A stretch of DNA of 63,265 bases, taken from contig JADJUV010000047.1 in the NCBI GenBank assembly GCA_016716885.1, positions 1-63,265 of the forward strand, read 5' to 3'. The DNA is from Candidatus Trichofilum aggregatum (GTDB lineage Bacteria; Chloroflexota; Anaerolineae; Promineifilales; Promineifilaceae). Within the stretch, counting starts at the first letter, position 1; each line of letters starts with the position of its first letter. Of this stretch, positions 9,718 to 20,119 are shown in pieces. A program made the translations under genes and the position numbers. The notes beneath the pieces were generated by a model. The model was not told the origin of the DNA, did no database searches, and was given only the letters and a program-made list of their open reading frames with translations.

Positions 9718-10513
9718 GTTTCATCAACTCCTGGACAATTGCCTCATACGCCTGGGCGCTGTCCGAATCAGGGGCATTTTGGAAAACATCAATGCCGCTT
9801 ACATGGGATTCTTCAATGACCACGCGTCGGGGAATGCTGGGCAAGACCAGTTTGCCGAAATCTTTTTTGAGTTCCTGGAGCGTTTCCCGTGAGACGACAG
9901 TATTCATCTGCATGGTAGGAATAACGCCCCGGATTTGCAAAGTAGGATTTGCTTCTTTGACCTGATTAATCGTTTTACGTAACAGGTTTAAACCAATTAA
10001 GGGGAAGAGTCCCGGATCGACCGGGATAATGACCTCATGGGCCATTACCAGGGAGTTAAGGGTGAGAATGCCCAAACTGGGGGGACAATCAATAATGATG
10101 ACCTCATACTGTTTTTCAAGCTCGGCCAGCGTTTTCTTCAAGCGATATTCTCCCCGGAACGCAACGGCTAGCTCAATTTCAAACATAGCCAACTCCAGGT
10201 GAGCGGGTAATATATGAATATTGCTGGCGGAGTATTTGCCGGTTGCCTTAAGAGCTACTTCATAAACCGCATTTCCCGCGGGTACCTCTTCACGCAGAAC
10301 TTCGCGTACTGTCGGATGATCAACCCGGCGGGGGCCAGCGGCGAACTCAATCCCCAATAAAACTGCTGAAGCATTCGCCTGCGGATCAATATCCACTAAA
10401 AGAACCCGTTCTGGACCTATGTGGCGTGCCCAGCCACAGGCAAGATTGATACTACTGGTTGTTTTCCCGACACCACCTTTTTGGTTTGCCATCGCAATGA
10501 TTCGTGCAGTCAT
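9710..10513 (-). CDS. parA: ParA-family partition ATPase
   Basis: 267-residue Walker-type ATPase that moves ParB-parS complexes over the nucleoid. Deviant Walker A KGGVGKTTSSINLA near residue 12, Walker A' VLLVDIDPQANAS, and Walker B VIIIDCPPSLGILTLNSL; C-terminal half PVDPGLFPLIGLNLL and AYEAIVQELMKRV. No N-terminal HTH extension, so it is of the short (type Ib/Soj-like) class that needs a separate regulator. Its ATG overlaps the stop of the upstream ribbon-helix-helix gene (ATGA) and its stop overlaps the parB start, giving a tight three-gene operon. The region has no copies of the genome's iterated palindrome, which suggests acquisition. Confidence 0.95.
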   Translation of the reverse strand: MTARIIAMANQKGGVGKTTSSINLACGWARHIGPERVLLVDIDPQANASAVLLGIEFAAGPRRVDHPTVREVLREEVPAGNAVYEVALKATGKYSASNIHILPAHLELAMFEIELAVAFRGEYRLKKTLAELEKQYEVIIIDCPPSLGILTLNSLVMAHEVIIPVDPGLFPLIGLNLLRKTINQVKEANPTLQIRGVIPTMQMNTVVSRETLQELKKDFGKLVLPSIPRRVVIEESHVSGIDVFQNAPDSDSAQAYEAIVQELMKRV

Positions 10514-10695
10514 AGTTGTCCTTTTGTTGGAGAGGTTGTTGGGGTTGTTATGGGCAAAGATCGTTCTGGTGCGTTCGCATCCAGATAATCATCAATTGCC
10601 CGGCGGATATGCTCAGAAAAGTTGACTCGCTCATTAGACAGATTTTTGAGCGCATTAACCTGTTCTTGTGTGAGATAGATTTGAACACGTTTCAT
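10510..10695 (-). CDS. Small ribbon-helix-helix (CopG/Arc-type) regulator
   Basis: 61 residues from the Met at 10695 (MKRVQIYLTQEQVNALKNLS). The beta strand RVQIYLT followed by two helices ending FSEHIRRAIDDYLDAN is a typical CopG/RHH DNA-binding fold, with a Pro/Thr-rich disordered tail. Its stop overlaps the parA ATG by four bases. In plasmid partition operons such a protein represses the operon promoter or assists centromere binding; that role is inferred from position. An upstream Met at 10755 would add 20 residues with no family support. The ribosome-binding site before 10695 is weak. Confidence 0.75.
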   Translation of the reverse strand: MKRVQIYLTQEQVNALKNLSNERVNFSEHIRRAIDDYLDANAPERSLPITTPTTSPTKGQL

Positions 10696-10755
10696 AAGAG
10701 AAATGACACTAAGTAGGTGACAGCATATAATGGATGGCTGATATACACCACCCAT

Positions 10756-11265
10756 TGTATCCTTAATAGCACATTTGTACCAAATATTGCGGCACTGATT
10801 TTGCCAGCGATGGGCTGGCTACCCTCTTTCTGGCATTCGTTTACCTGAAGCGAAAGGGTTGAGCTTTGCATCTATCTCTTTTATCAGGCGATAAAACCTT
10901 GATTGCGCTTTTGAGGAACTAAATGGCAGCTTCTCAGCAGTCATGATCGTAACGATCACAGGCCATTGTGACTGTTCTTACTACTTCATCTGGATCCCAT
11001 ATTGTAAGTAGGAGAGAGAGTTTGTACGTGTTGCCCGTATAAACGCCCATTTGATCTTATCGGGAAGGTGAGTCCACCGCGGCCGCGACGGGAAAAAGGA
11101 TGGGCGTTGTACGTACCCCTTAAAAAGAACAGAAGCAGAATTCAGATTTGGAAGAAGTAGGCTCTCAGTGCGTTATACACTCACAGGGTCAATGACCATT
11201 GATACTTTGGCGGCCATTCAGTCGTGATGCAATAGCCTGTAGAAGACAGGCTTATGTACTGGGTT
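10756..11265. other. Gap upstream of the par operon
   Basis: About 510 bases that should hold the par promoter. I see a short hairpin at about 10943-10957 (GATCGTAACGATC) and one copy of the iterated palindrome at 11081, but no gene. Confidence 0.5.
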
Positions 11266-11535
11266 TCAATTAGCTGCCCAGGGCCAGGCTATCCCTTCCG
11301 GTGGCACCCCTTCACCTAGATCATTGATACTGACGATTTGGTTTTCCTCAACCCAAACCTCTGCCACCTGCCAGTAGGGGATGGTAAAGATGGCAAAATC
11401 TACCAACCATCGCTCTGGTTCATCTTCATCCGGTTCCACCAGCCCCAAAACAACCTCTGAAACATCATACTCAGTCCGTACCCAATGGATGACAGAGTGT
11501 CTAATTCGTTCGATCAACATCTCGTTCTTTCGCAT
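11266..11535 (-). CDS. Small acidic protein of unknown function
   Basis: 89 residues, starting MRKNEMLIERIRHSVIHWV, with an acidic centre (GLVEPDEDEPERWLVDFAIF) and a Trp-rich C-terminus (GIAWPWAAN). The pattern of alternating strands (DVSEVVLGLVE, RWLVDFAIF, QVAEVWVEENQIVSIND) suggests a small alpha/beta protein, possibly an immunity or regulatory type, but I recognise no family. It is isolated, with no close same-strand neighbour. Codon use looks ordinary, and the frame is open with a plausible start. Confidence 0.5.
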   Translation of the reverse strand: MRKNEMLIERIRHSVIHWVRTEYDVSEVVLGLVEPDEDEPERWLVDFAIFTIPYWQVAEVWVEENQIVSINDLGEGVPPEGIAWPWAAN

Positions 11536-11666
11536 AGTATTGTTTCTTTGCTCTTTTGATACTCCCCGACTCCTGATTATACCGCCATTGCCATATTTTT
11601 AACGCTTCCTTCACTCACGCATGCCCTTTGCTGCCGCGTCCCCCGTGCTACAATTCAGTCTCTATG

Positions 11667-11678
11667 GAACTTAAGTTC
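11667..11678. promoter_or_regulatory. LexA-like box GAACTTAAGTTC
   Basis: Perfect 12-bp palindrome GAAC-TTAA-GTTC, matching the Gram-positive-type LexA consensus GAAC-N4-GTTC; flanks TATG/TATA extend it to 20 bases with one mismatched pair. It lies 58 bases before the ATG of the RecA-like remnant at 11737, the correct place for an SOS operator. Confidence 0.55.
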
Positions 11679-11736
11679 TATAGACATCACACCACTCTTT
11701 AACCCTCGCAGCATTGGGCAGAGCAAGAGCAGAGAC

Positions 11737-12343
11737 ATGAGCGAGGAAGACAATAAACGCCGAGCCGAGCAGGCAATTGCGGGCCTGAACGTTACTTTGG
11801 GCCGCCGTCTAGTGCAACCGATCGGAAGGTTGGCTCAAACTATCCCTGTTGTCAGCACAACCTTTCCCCCTTTAGATGCGGCATTGGATTAGGGGGTGTT
11901 CCCCGTGGGCACCTCACAGAAATCGTAGGCAACCCTACCTCAGGTATTGTAACGCTAGCCTTGAAGACACTTACCACCATTCAGCAGGGTGGGTAAGGGG
12001 TCGCCTATCTTGATTTGTCGGCTACGTTTAACCCCAGTTATGCTCTCCGCTGCGGCCTCAACCTGGAAACGCTGTGGGTTGTCTGGCCGACACCGCCCCC
12101 CTGGTCTGGACAATCCTGTACGATTTGGTGCTAGATGGTGGGGTGGGGGGGATTGTGCTCCACATCCCCCTCGAAGCCTTTGCCCAACCCGATTTTCTGA
12201 CCCAGGCCCGCCAGACCTTCGCCCGTCTCCAGACTGCGTTACGCCGTTCTTCTTGCGTCCTGTTGGCACTGACCCCCTTGTACGAACCGGGTCACGATTT
12301 ACGCACCTGTTACCCGGCGGATTATGTGGTGTTCCAATGCTGA
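11737..12343 (+). pseudogene. RecA-like / ImuA-like ATPase remnant
   Basis: Starts at ATG 11737 (MSEEDNKRRAEQAIAGLNV) and continues through several frames: TFPPLDAAL, GLGGVPRGHLTEIVGNPTSG (RecA-type P-loop region), VAYLDLSATFNPSYALRCGL, then ILYDLVLDGGVGGIVLHIPL, and ends YPADYVVFQC at 12343. The layout (GGVPRGHLTEI...G..SG, AYLD, Walker B-like strand) is that of RecA paralogues such as ImuA/SulA-like proteins. The P-loop Lys is absent (GNPTSGIVTL), and at least three frameshifts (about 11890, 11992, 12090) break it. A LexA-like box upstream supports a former DNA-damage role. It ends exactly where an opposing iron-ADH fragment begins. Confidence 0.65.
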
Positions 12344-12344
12344 C

Positions 12345-12484
12345 CACAAAGCGGGCTGACGGCTCCGGTCTGCCCCGGTAACGACAAAGATGTTTTGCCC
12401 GAACGCGGCCGCGATCTGAGGTAATTGCTGGCTTGTGCCTGAACCAAAGAGAATACGTGTGGCAGTAGCAAACTCGAAATTCAT
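12345..12484 (-). pseudogene. Iron-containing alcohol dehydrogenase, N-terminal fragment
   Basis: From ATG 12484 (MNFEFATATRILFGSGTSQQ) the translation continues LPQIAAAFGQNIFVVTGADR, the standard N-terminus of group III iron-dependent alcohol dehydrogenases (NAD-binding half). GGAG lies 6 bases before this ATG. Homology ends after about 45 residues at the junction with the RecA-like remnant near 12345; the metal-binding half is missing. It is therefore a truncated relic left by a deletion or rearrangement. Confidence 0.65.
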
Positions 12485-12559
12485 CCTCATCTCCACAACT
12501 GGCAGTACCGGCTATCAGAACAGTGGCTTCTCATCACCAACCTGCTTCATCAGGAAAGA

Positions 12560-13283
12560 GATTGTGATACTTGATGCTGGTGCGAGGTTCAGCCATCATC
12601 GCGGCGACCGTATCGCGCAGTTGATCCCGGTACAACGTTTCATCCCCCCTACACCCAAGTCACCTGTGATTCTGTATGTTCACGGAGGACCATTTGGAGC
12701 TGTTAACCCGGATGACCCCTTCATATTGCGTCTCCTGGCCGAGGGGGTTGAGTTTGTTTGCGTGGCTTATCGGGGCACTGTGGGTTACGGTCTTGAACAT
12801 GCGGAAGCAAACCGCGGGGAATATGGCCGGGCCGATGTGTGGGACATGCTTGACGCGGGTTTTGACTGGAAAAAGCGGACGGGCGAAGACCGGCCCCTGA
12901 TTGCGGCTGGCTACAGCTATGGCGGCTTTCTGACGTTCCTGGTGTTGGCGCAAGAAGAAATACCTTGGGCCGGGGGCATTACGTTGTACGCGGTGAGTGG
13001 GATACATCGTATGGGATTGCACCAGCAGCGGACCTTTCCTACCGAGGCGGACCAGCAAGCTGCAGCCTGGATTGCACGGTCGCCGCTGCAACAAGCCGGG
13101 CGCATTCGTGTTCCTCTGCTCATTTTTCACGGTGTCCTGGATACAGTTGCCACAACGGCAGAAATGAAATTCATTCAGGATAGTATTGTAAGCCGTGAGG
13201 GTATATGTGAATTGTTCCTCTTCGAGGATGACACCCATGGTTTGATGCGGCACCGGGATGAAATTCATGCTCCACGGCTATTG
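12560..13283 (+). pseudogene. S9 prolyl-oligopeptidase-type catalytic domain, truncated at both ends
   Basis: An alpha/beta-hydrolase domain of the S9 family without its N-terminal propeller. Visible: SPVILYVHGGPFGAV (oxyanion region HGGP), GEYGRADVWDMLDAGFDW, the nucleophile elbow AAGYSYGGFLT (Ser), LLIFHGVLDTV (Asp) and FLFEDDTHGL (His), so the triad itself is intact. The open frame upstream starts in unrelated DNA overlapping the iron-ADH fragment, so no native start exists. The 3' end runs straight into the left end of the ISL3-type element at 13284; C-terminal residues after EIHAPRLL are lost. Remnant rather than a working peptidase. Confidence 0.75.
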
Positions 13284-14674
13284 GGCTCTTTGGGAATTCA
13301 GGGGGTTGACAGCACATCTGGGGGTGAGAGAAAACGACGAACACCCTGCAAATCCAACCAAATGCGCCGAAAAAGTGAGTCAACCCGCCTGATGCCATAA
13401 CAACGTCGTTTAAGCGTCTGAATCTTGTTGTTTATACCCTCTACAAAACCGCTGGTTGCCCGGCGAATAAAGTAGTTGATGATGGCTTGCCAATGGTTCT
13501 TCAAGGTCGTGAGGAACTTGTTGAAGCAAGTCACTGCACCCTTTTGACCTCTCTTGCCAACAAGTCAGCCGATGTTCGGCTTGTTCCGGGGTTAGCTGAG
13601 CCGAAAAATAGCGGTGAGTTCTTCCCGCAAGGTGTAAGCCTGGTGACAGGCGGGTGAATGAACCAGGAAAGCCTGCAGTTGTTGTCGCTCTTTGTCGCTT
13701 AAGTCATCATGGTTGTGCCGTAACAACCAGAGTGAACCTTTACAGTCCGCTTCATAGGTCTCTTGGGGCAAACTCTGCTTGAGCCGCTGGAGTTCTTTCT
13801 TCCGCAGGCTATCAAACCCATCCCGATAATGTTGCGCCACATGAAATCGGTCCACCACTAACTGAGCCGTGACATCGTCATGCTGGGCGATGAATTCGTC
13901 CACGGCGGTCACATACCCTTCCCACATATCCGTACAAAAGGTGTGGATGGTGCCACGTAAGGAAGCAGGGATGGTGGACAGAAAGTCAACTACCGTTTTT
14001 TTTTGCGGTCAGGTAAGACAGCCAGGATGCTTACCTGTCCATCATCCTGACGCGCCGTAATCACGGCGGCAAAGTTCTTGTGTCCTTTGGTCAGGGCAAT
14101 CTCGTCTATACCAATAGTGCCCAGGTTATCTACCTTGGACCAATCCACCTGGCAAGCCGTCTGCCGTTGCAACGCGCCTAACACGGCATCGTAGGGCACA
14201 TGCTCTTTGAGGCTGACATCTGCGATGGTACTATGAATCAACTGTTTCACTAAGTATTCGTCAAACAACTTGGTATGGGGACATCGCTGTTCGTACAACT
14301 CAAGGTCTGGGTCGTTGTCGGCTGATGGCTACAGGTGGCACACTGACCCCTTTTAGGTCGGAGACAAATGTAGGTTTGGTAACCCAATACCGGCAAATGG
14401 CGCAAACGAATTTCGCTGCCGTGCCCATAGTTACAGCGGATTTCTTGCTGACAGATACCACAAGTGGTGGTTTCTTGCCGACTCTCCACCGTAATGAGAA
14501 AGTGTCGTTCTGGTGTGAGTTCGGTCTGCAAAACATCTACCCCAGGTATATCCAGGGGGAAGGTTATCTTAGCTGGGGGTTTGAGGGGCATAAGACCATC
14601 TCCTTTTTGTGAAACAGTCTTTCATTCTACCTCACCCCTCTATATGGGTGTACCCCCTGGATTCCCATTGAACC
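13284..14674. mobile_element. ISL3-family insertion sequence
   Basis: About 1.39 kb element encoding an ISL3-type transposase. Left end (13284) reads GGCTCTTTGGGAATTCAGGG; the right end (14674), read inward, is GGTTCAATGGGAATCCAGGG, so imperfect terminal inverted repeats match about 17 of 20. The GGCTCTTTG start is typical of ISL3 elements. Flanks (GGCTATTG left, ACAATTTG right) are not an 8-bp direct repeat, so one side has probably been rearranged after insertion, consistent with the truncated S9 gene. The related mini-element at 45221-45341 has the same outer repeat. Confidence 0.8.
13298..14591 (-). pseudogene. ISL3-family transposase, frameshifted
   Basis: N-terminal zinc-finger/DNA-binding part (ESRQETTTCGICQQE, RLRHLPVLGYQTYICLRPKR, QCATC), then helix-turn-helix LIHSTIADVSLKEHVPYDAV, and DDE_Tnp_ISL3 core: GIDEIALTKGHKNFAAVITA (first Asp), LVVDRFHVAQHYRDGFDSL (second Asp) and SGFVEGINNKIQTLKRRCYG (catalytic Glu). 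Frame changes are needed near 14300, at the nine-T run near 13997 and near 13590, so no single frame encodes the enzyme. As read it is inactive; the T-run break is a classical slippage site and could be programmed, but the other two breaks argue against that. Confidence 0.85.
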
Positions 14675-14931
14675 ACAATTTGAATGATTGACAAGACAAA
14701 CAAGCAGGCAATGAGCACCGGCAGAGCGATGTCAAGAGGTTTTAGCCTGAAGCGGGGGGATGAGATCGGGCATAACGGTGATGCAATAGCTCGCTTCAAA
14801 ATGATTTCCCTTGTTGCGTTAATGTAGAAAACCCCTTTGTGTCGAGTAAACAAGAGAGCAGGCCGAGCCAAATAGCGAGAACAGGTGGGATCATCGGCAG
14901 AATGATTGTTCAATTTAGTCTTTACTCAAAT
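14675..14931. other. Gap between the IS and the giant regulator
   Basis: No recognisable coding remnant. A hydrophobic open frame on the minus strand crosses the IS end and is most likely spurious. Confidence 0.5.
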
Positions 14932-17900
14932 TCAACGCTGCTGGAAAGTAGTATGAATTTCTCCCACCAATGGCGAATGCAGAAACGCGAATTTAAATTT
15001 GTGGTCGTCTAACTGCGCTGCCAGGACGTTGATCAGCCCCTTTGCCCGCTCCCATGCCAACTGAGATCCCTCCCTATCACCCGCTCGCGCTAATGCCTGA
15101 CCCCAGCCACTCAAGGCCCGAGCTTCGTCATAAAGGGTGGTTCAACGCTTGCCACTTGACTGTGGCCCGCTCAAAGGTGCCGCCGCTTCAGCTATGGCGA
15201 TTTTAACGAGACCTCCCAGCCAGAGCCAGCCAACCCTTGCCTTCCAGAAGACAGGCAGATTGGTCGGCGTACCATACTGTCTGTCCAGTCGTGCCAATTG
15301 TTGGTAGGCAGAATGGGCGGCCTGTACCATTTCCCCGCCCGCCAAACACCAGCGGCAACTGGCAGATGAACAACAGTGCCATACTCATATTGGGGAAGAG
15401 ATAACGCGCTTGCCCGGTCAATTTCAATATCTCCCGGGCCGCAGTTACAGTAGCTTCCCGTTGGCCGCGCACCGCTTCGGCCCGCGCCAGTTCACCTAAC
15501 AAGGCTACACGCGGGTCAAGATTGTTAAACGGTCCCGCCAGCGCCTCAGTCAACAGTTTGTGCGCCTCCTCGACCAGCCCCAGGTCATTGTAGAGACGAC
15601 CGTTCAGCAGACTAACATAGAGCCGGGGCAGCCCTACCAGTTCTTCACTGCCCCTGTGTTCGTTTTTTGTATGTAACTGCGTGATGACAGCCTTCCAGCA
15701 ACCCGTAAGCTGATCCAGTTCAGCCACCATGCGGGACGCATTTTCGGCGATATAGGGAATGTGCATTCGTTGGGTGTAAGCCATTGCCTCTTGCAAAAGC
15801 TCCCTGGCCTGCTCATAACGGCCAAGATAGATGAGGGCTTCGGCAATATAAAGGTAGGCGCGACCGGCATCGTGCGGCCGACTGGAAGCCAGCGCCAGCT
15901 CCAGGCTCTTCTGCTCCAGCGCCAGCCCGCTCCAGTCCCCTTTGCTGGAGATGGCCGCACCGAGATCGCACAAACATTGGATGATTAATGCGTTCGCATC
16001 CAACTCACGGGCTAAAGCCAGTGCTCGCTCTCCCAGGTTGATAGACTCCTCATAATTCCCCAGGTGCATATGGTAATTGGACATACTTGCTAGCGCCCAG
16101 GCTAACGCTTCACTTTCAGGCTCGCCCTCTAAAATGTCGAGGGCCTGCCGGTAGCAACGGCCAGTTTTGTCTACTTGACCTGTTTCCCAATATACCCGGC
16201 CCAAGAGTCGCTGCGCGTTCGCCATCCCCAGATTATCCCTCGCTCCTTTAAACTGGTCGTAACTGGTTTGAAGTGTCTCAATCGCTTCCTGGTGCTCTCC
16301 CAAAACCCATAGGCACTCGCCAAGTTTACACAAGAGTTGCGCCTGTCCCGCCTTGTCGGCTTGGGGCCAATGGGCGAGGGCGGATTTGTAATGGCGAACA
16401 GCATCGGGCAGGCTGGCTCTCTGGCAAGCGAGATCGCCAGCCCGGCTGTGATATTGTGTGGCTTCAGGCCAGTCCGCCACGGCTGTATAATGGTAGGCTA
16501 ACTGCACGACAACCTGATCAATATCTTCCGCATATAGCGCAGCCAACGCTCTGGCGACTGCCCTATGCAGGCGGCGACGCTCGCCTGGGGAAAGCTGGTG
16601 GTAAAGATATTGTTGAAACAGGGCATGGCTAAACTGGTATGCAGATAGATAACCCTCGCCTGCTTTGACCTCTCCTCGTTCTTGTACCAGCCGTTGTTGT
16701 TTGCCCAACTGCTGTGACAGGTGGTGCAGCAACGGCCGTTCTGCGACCTCTAACACCTGCGCGATAACTTCGGCCGTAAACAAGCTCCCCTCAACGCTGG
16801 CCGCCGCCAGAACGGCTCGCGCATCGTCATCCAACCGCTCCACCCGTCGCGCAATGACCGCTTCCACACGCGCCGGAAACCTCTCCCAATCCAGCACCCG
16901 GCCTTCACACCATCGTCCTGCTTCATCGTGAATCAGGTCGCCCCGGCTTTGCATATCTCGCAATAGCTCCACCACAAATAACGGATGACCCCCTGTACGC
17001 TGCCAGAGCGCCCGGCGAAATGCCGCATCCAACTGATTGGGTTCGCTGTTCAGAAAGGCATCCACAAAAGCCATGCCTTCTGCCTCATCAGCCGCAGCCA
17101 GATCAATGAATACGTCCCCATATTGTCGTTTGAACTCGTCCAGAAGTTGCATCAGGGGGTGCGGCTGGCCGTCCCGGCCTTGGGGGAGTTCGTCTGGCCG
17201 GTATGCGCCAACAATGAGAACGCGGCCGCTAGCCAGGCGACGGCCGATATGGAACAGCAGCCCCAGGGAGGCTGAGTCCAGCCATTGCAGGTCGTCCAGG
17301 GTGATCAGCAGGGGGCGCTTTTGGGCCAGATGGTACAGCACACTGGTGATTTGTCCGAAAACGGCTGTTTGCTTCACTGCGCCTGGTGTATGGCGACGAC
17401 GGGCAACTTCTTCTCTCAAGGCAGTCAGCCAGTTTGTGCCAGCAGGGGCCGCGGCCCGCACCAACAATTGATTTCCCGTCACAAAGAGATCGAGCACCTG
17501 TGGGCCGTGTTCCAGAATAGCCTGCACTGTGTGGGGCAGCAGCGCCCACAAACGACGTGCCTGCTCGATTCCGGCCTGACCACCCATCTGACGGCTGGTA
17601 ACGTTGCCAGTCAGCAGTTCCATGACCTCACGGAAAGGCAAATAGGGATCCCCCATACCAGCCAAGGCACTGCCGCTGCCGCCAGCAATGATCAAATCCT
17701 TATGAGTCTCTTGAGCGCGGCGAGCGAATTCTGCCAGCAACGCTGTTTTGCCCCGGCCCGCCCCCCCGGTAATGAAAACAACACGGCCATTCCCATTTAG
17801 CGCCTCATCGAGATGGCTGTTTAACCGGTCCAATTCCTGAGTACGGGCGACAAACGGCTGTTGTGGCGCAGGCTGCGGCCAATCGAAGCGTGGAATTTTA

Positions 17901-19570
17901 GCGGCCGCGGGCGTGGGAATAGATGAACGCCTTAATAGTGGCTGTGTCTCATCGGCGGCAAAACGGTGGACTTGCCGGACAAACTGCTCCCAGGCCGGTT
18001 CGGATGGTAAAAGCAGATGGTTCTTGCTATCTAAAGATACAAATTGTGCGCCAGGGATCTGGCTGGCCAGAATTTGACCTTCGACAAAAGGAACGGCCGC
18101 ATCATGGCGGCAGTGTGTAACCAATGTGGGCACACGCAGTTGCGGCAGCAGGTCGAGAACATTGATGTGATACATTTCTGCCTCGGCGCGAACCGCATTG
18201 TCCGCTGACATGGAGATGCGCATCAATTCGTCAAACCAGGCGATCTGCTCTTTGGTTGCGTCGGGCATAAGTTGCAGGGAAAAAACCTGGCGGAAAGCAG
18301 GATTGTCACGCCCCCAGCCCAACTTGGTTAATGAAAGCAGCGTTTGCGCTTCTTCTGCCGCCTGGGGGATGTCCTGACGATGAAAGCGGCCGCGGGCGTA
18401 AGCACCGTGCAAAATCAGGTGAGACAATTTTTCGGGATGGCGGGCCGCATAAGCGATAGCTACCGCACCTGATTGGGAGAGAGCTAACAAACGGAACCGC
18501 TCCAGCCCAAGATGGTCCACCAAAGCTTCCAGGTCGCGCACCCAGGCTTCAAAAGAAATATCGCTCACGTTCCAATCAGAGAGGCCGCAGGCGCGTTCAT
18601 CATAACGGATGAGCGTGTAGCGACTGGCCAGCGCTGCCAGCCAATGTTGCCAGATTGGGCTGTGCCAATCAAATTCCAGATGCCGCAGAAACGTGGCGGT
18701 CCAAACCAGCGGCGGGCCATTGCCAACGATAGCATAGGCGATGCGTGCATTGTCGTAGCTCAGAAAATATCGGATTTCCTGATCTACTTTTTTTGACAAT
18801 GGCTCGGTGGCGCTCCCCTCTGCCCTGCCCTGGCGGATCTGTTCATAAAGCTGTTTGGTTTCTGGTTCCGGTTCAATGCCTAACTCCTCGGCCAGCAGAC
18901 GTTCACACGTTTGATACTGACGATGGGCTTCGGCTCGCTGTCCGTTACGGCCATACAAGGCGATGAGCCGCCGCTGTGCCGGTTCATGCAGTGGATCTAG
19001 CCCTACCCGGCGTTGGGCGTACACGATGGCCTGGGCCAGGTCGTTACGGGCTTCATAAACATGGACTAACTTGTCGAGCGCCCAGCTTAAATCACGGCGT
19101 AAGGCTTCCGTTTGCAAAAATTGCCACTCGTCAAAAGCTGGACAGTCGGGCAAGGTAAAACCGGCCAGAAAATCAGCTTGATAACAATCTGCGGCCGCGG
19201 CCAATTTTTGGCAGCAATCATCGTCTATTGCCCCTATCGCTGTTTCGCGGCAGGCATCCAACTGCTGACGAAAATGAACCACATCAACCCACAGCGCCGC
19301 TATGTCAGGCAGGGCTACCTGCTGCCGGTCGGCCAGAATGTAGTCTGCGCCCAACACCCTGCGCAAATTAGACAGGATGCGGCTGAGGTCGGCGCGGCCC
19401 TGCTGCTCATCATGGTCGGGCCAGAGCAGAGCGGCCAGGGCTTCCCGGCTTTGGGCCTGTTGCGTGACAGCCAGATAGGCGAGCAAAGCTCTGGCTTTGC
19501 GCCGTGTTAGGGGTTGGTTACGGCCGTTGTGTTCCAGCGTTGGTGCGCCAAATAGGGTGAGCTGCCACAT
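14932..19570 (-). CDS. BTAD-type regulator fused to alpha/beta hydrolase, AAA ATPase and TPRs
   Basis: Very large regulator, 1455 residues before a frameshift and about 1540 when two or three shifts (near 15345, 15155 and 15125) are corrected. Domains in order: OmpR-like winged helix (MWQLTLFGAPTLEHNGRNQP, RKARALLAYLAV) and BTAD (LSRILSNLRRVLGADY; AQRRLIALYGRNGQRAEAHRQY), to about residue 245; an alpha/beta hydrolase, about 265-540, with RYDERACGLSDW, nucleophile elbow LLALSQSGAVAIAYAARHPE, CRHDAAVP (Asp) and SKNHLLLP (His); an AAA ATPase from about 570 with Walker A ITGGAGRGKTALLAEFARRA and LLITLDDLQWLD; and TPR repeats to the end (LHSPLVGEIHTTFQQR). It presumably senses a ligand through the hydrolase-like module. 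Ribosome-binding site weak. Target genes unknown. Confidence 0.85.
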
Positions 19571-19865
19571 AAGTCTGCGCTATTCCTGCCAGGTCAAACC
19601 CATTTTGGCCTATATGGTAACCAATTGTGCGAGGGTTTGTGCGAGTTTTGAGCGAGAGTTGTTTTCTACAATGGTGGCTAGTGATGATAGATGAGGTGAC
19701 GTTGATCCTGAAAGGTGGAGCAAGCTCATACGGTCTTCTCCACCAGATCGTTTGAAAAAATTATATAGAGGGTCTATGGCGCTGGCAAACCTCGTCACTG
19801 CGTGGTATGTGCCAGGCGCAACTAAATAGGCAGGCTGATCGCTGTTTTGTTACCGGGAGACGGTA

Positions 19866-20036
19866 ATGGGTGAACTGCTCTTTTTAGCTCCTGCAACAGG
19901 TAACTTGTATGTGCAATCCGGGTCGGCGGCGATTGATGCAGGTGTGGATGCAGGAATTATGGTGGATTTTGCGGGGAAGATACGGCCGTCTGGGGGCGGT
20001 TTTGGTGTTGGCAACAACGCGTTTATATCCGTGTAA
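19866..20036 (+). pseudogene. C-terminal remnant of a beta-helix (pectin-lyase-fold) exported protein
   Basis: 56 residues reading LFLAPATGNLYVQSGSAAID, then AGVDAGIMVDFAGKIRPSGG and ending NNAFISV. The pattern 'Y.L..GSAAID.G....D..G..RP..GG.D.GA.E' is the usual final block of right-handed beta-helix repeat proteins. Nothing upstream continues it, so it is a detached gene end in a 550-base gap between two genes. Confidence 0.55.
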
Positions 20037-20119
20037 GAGTCGCCCAACCAGATAATGCTGCCCCTCATGATGCGCTATTTCTGGTAATCGCTAATTAATA
20101 TTCAGTAAAGGATGACATC

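Noticed and set aside
12435..12560. Possible native start of the S9 peptidase
   Set aside because: The Met at 12435 is antisense to the iron-ADH fragment and the following residues do not match the family.
13990..14000. Programmed frameshift at the nine-T run of the transposase
   Set aside because: Two other frame breaks in the same gene make simple decay or sequence error the better explanation.
14632..14913. Hydrophobic 93-codon minus-strand frame
   Set aside because: Crosses the right end of the IS; only the last part is hydrophobic and no family fits.
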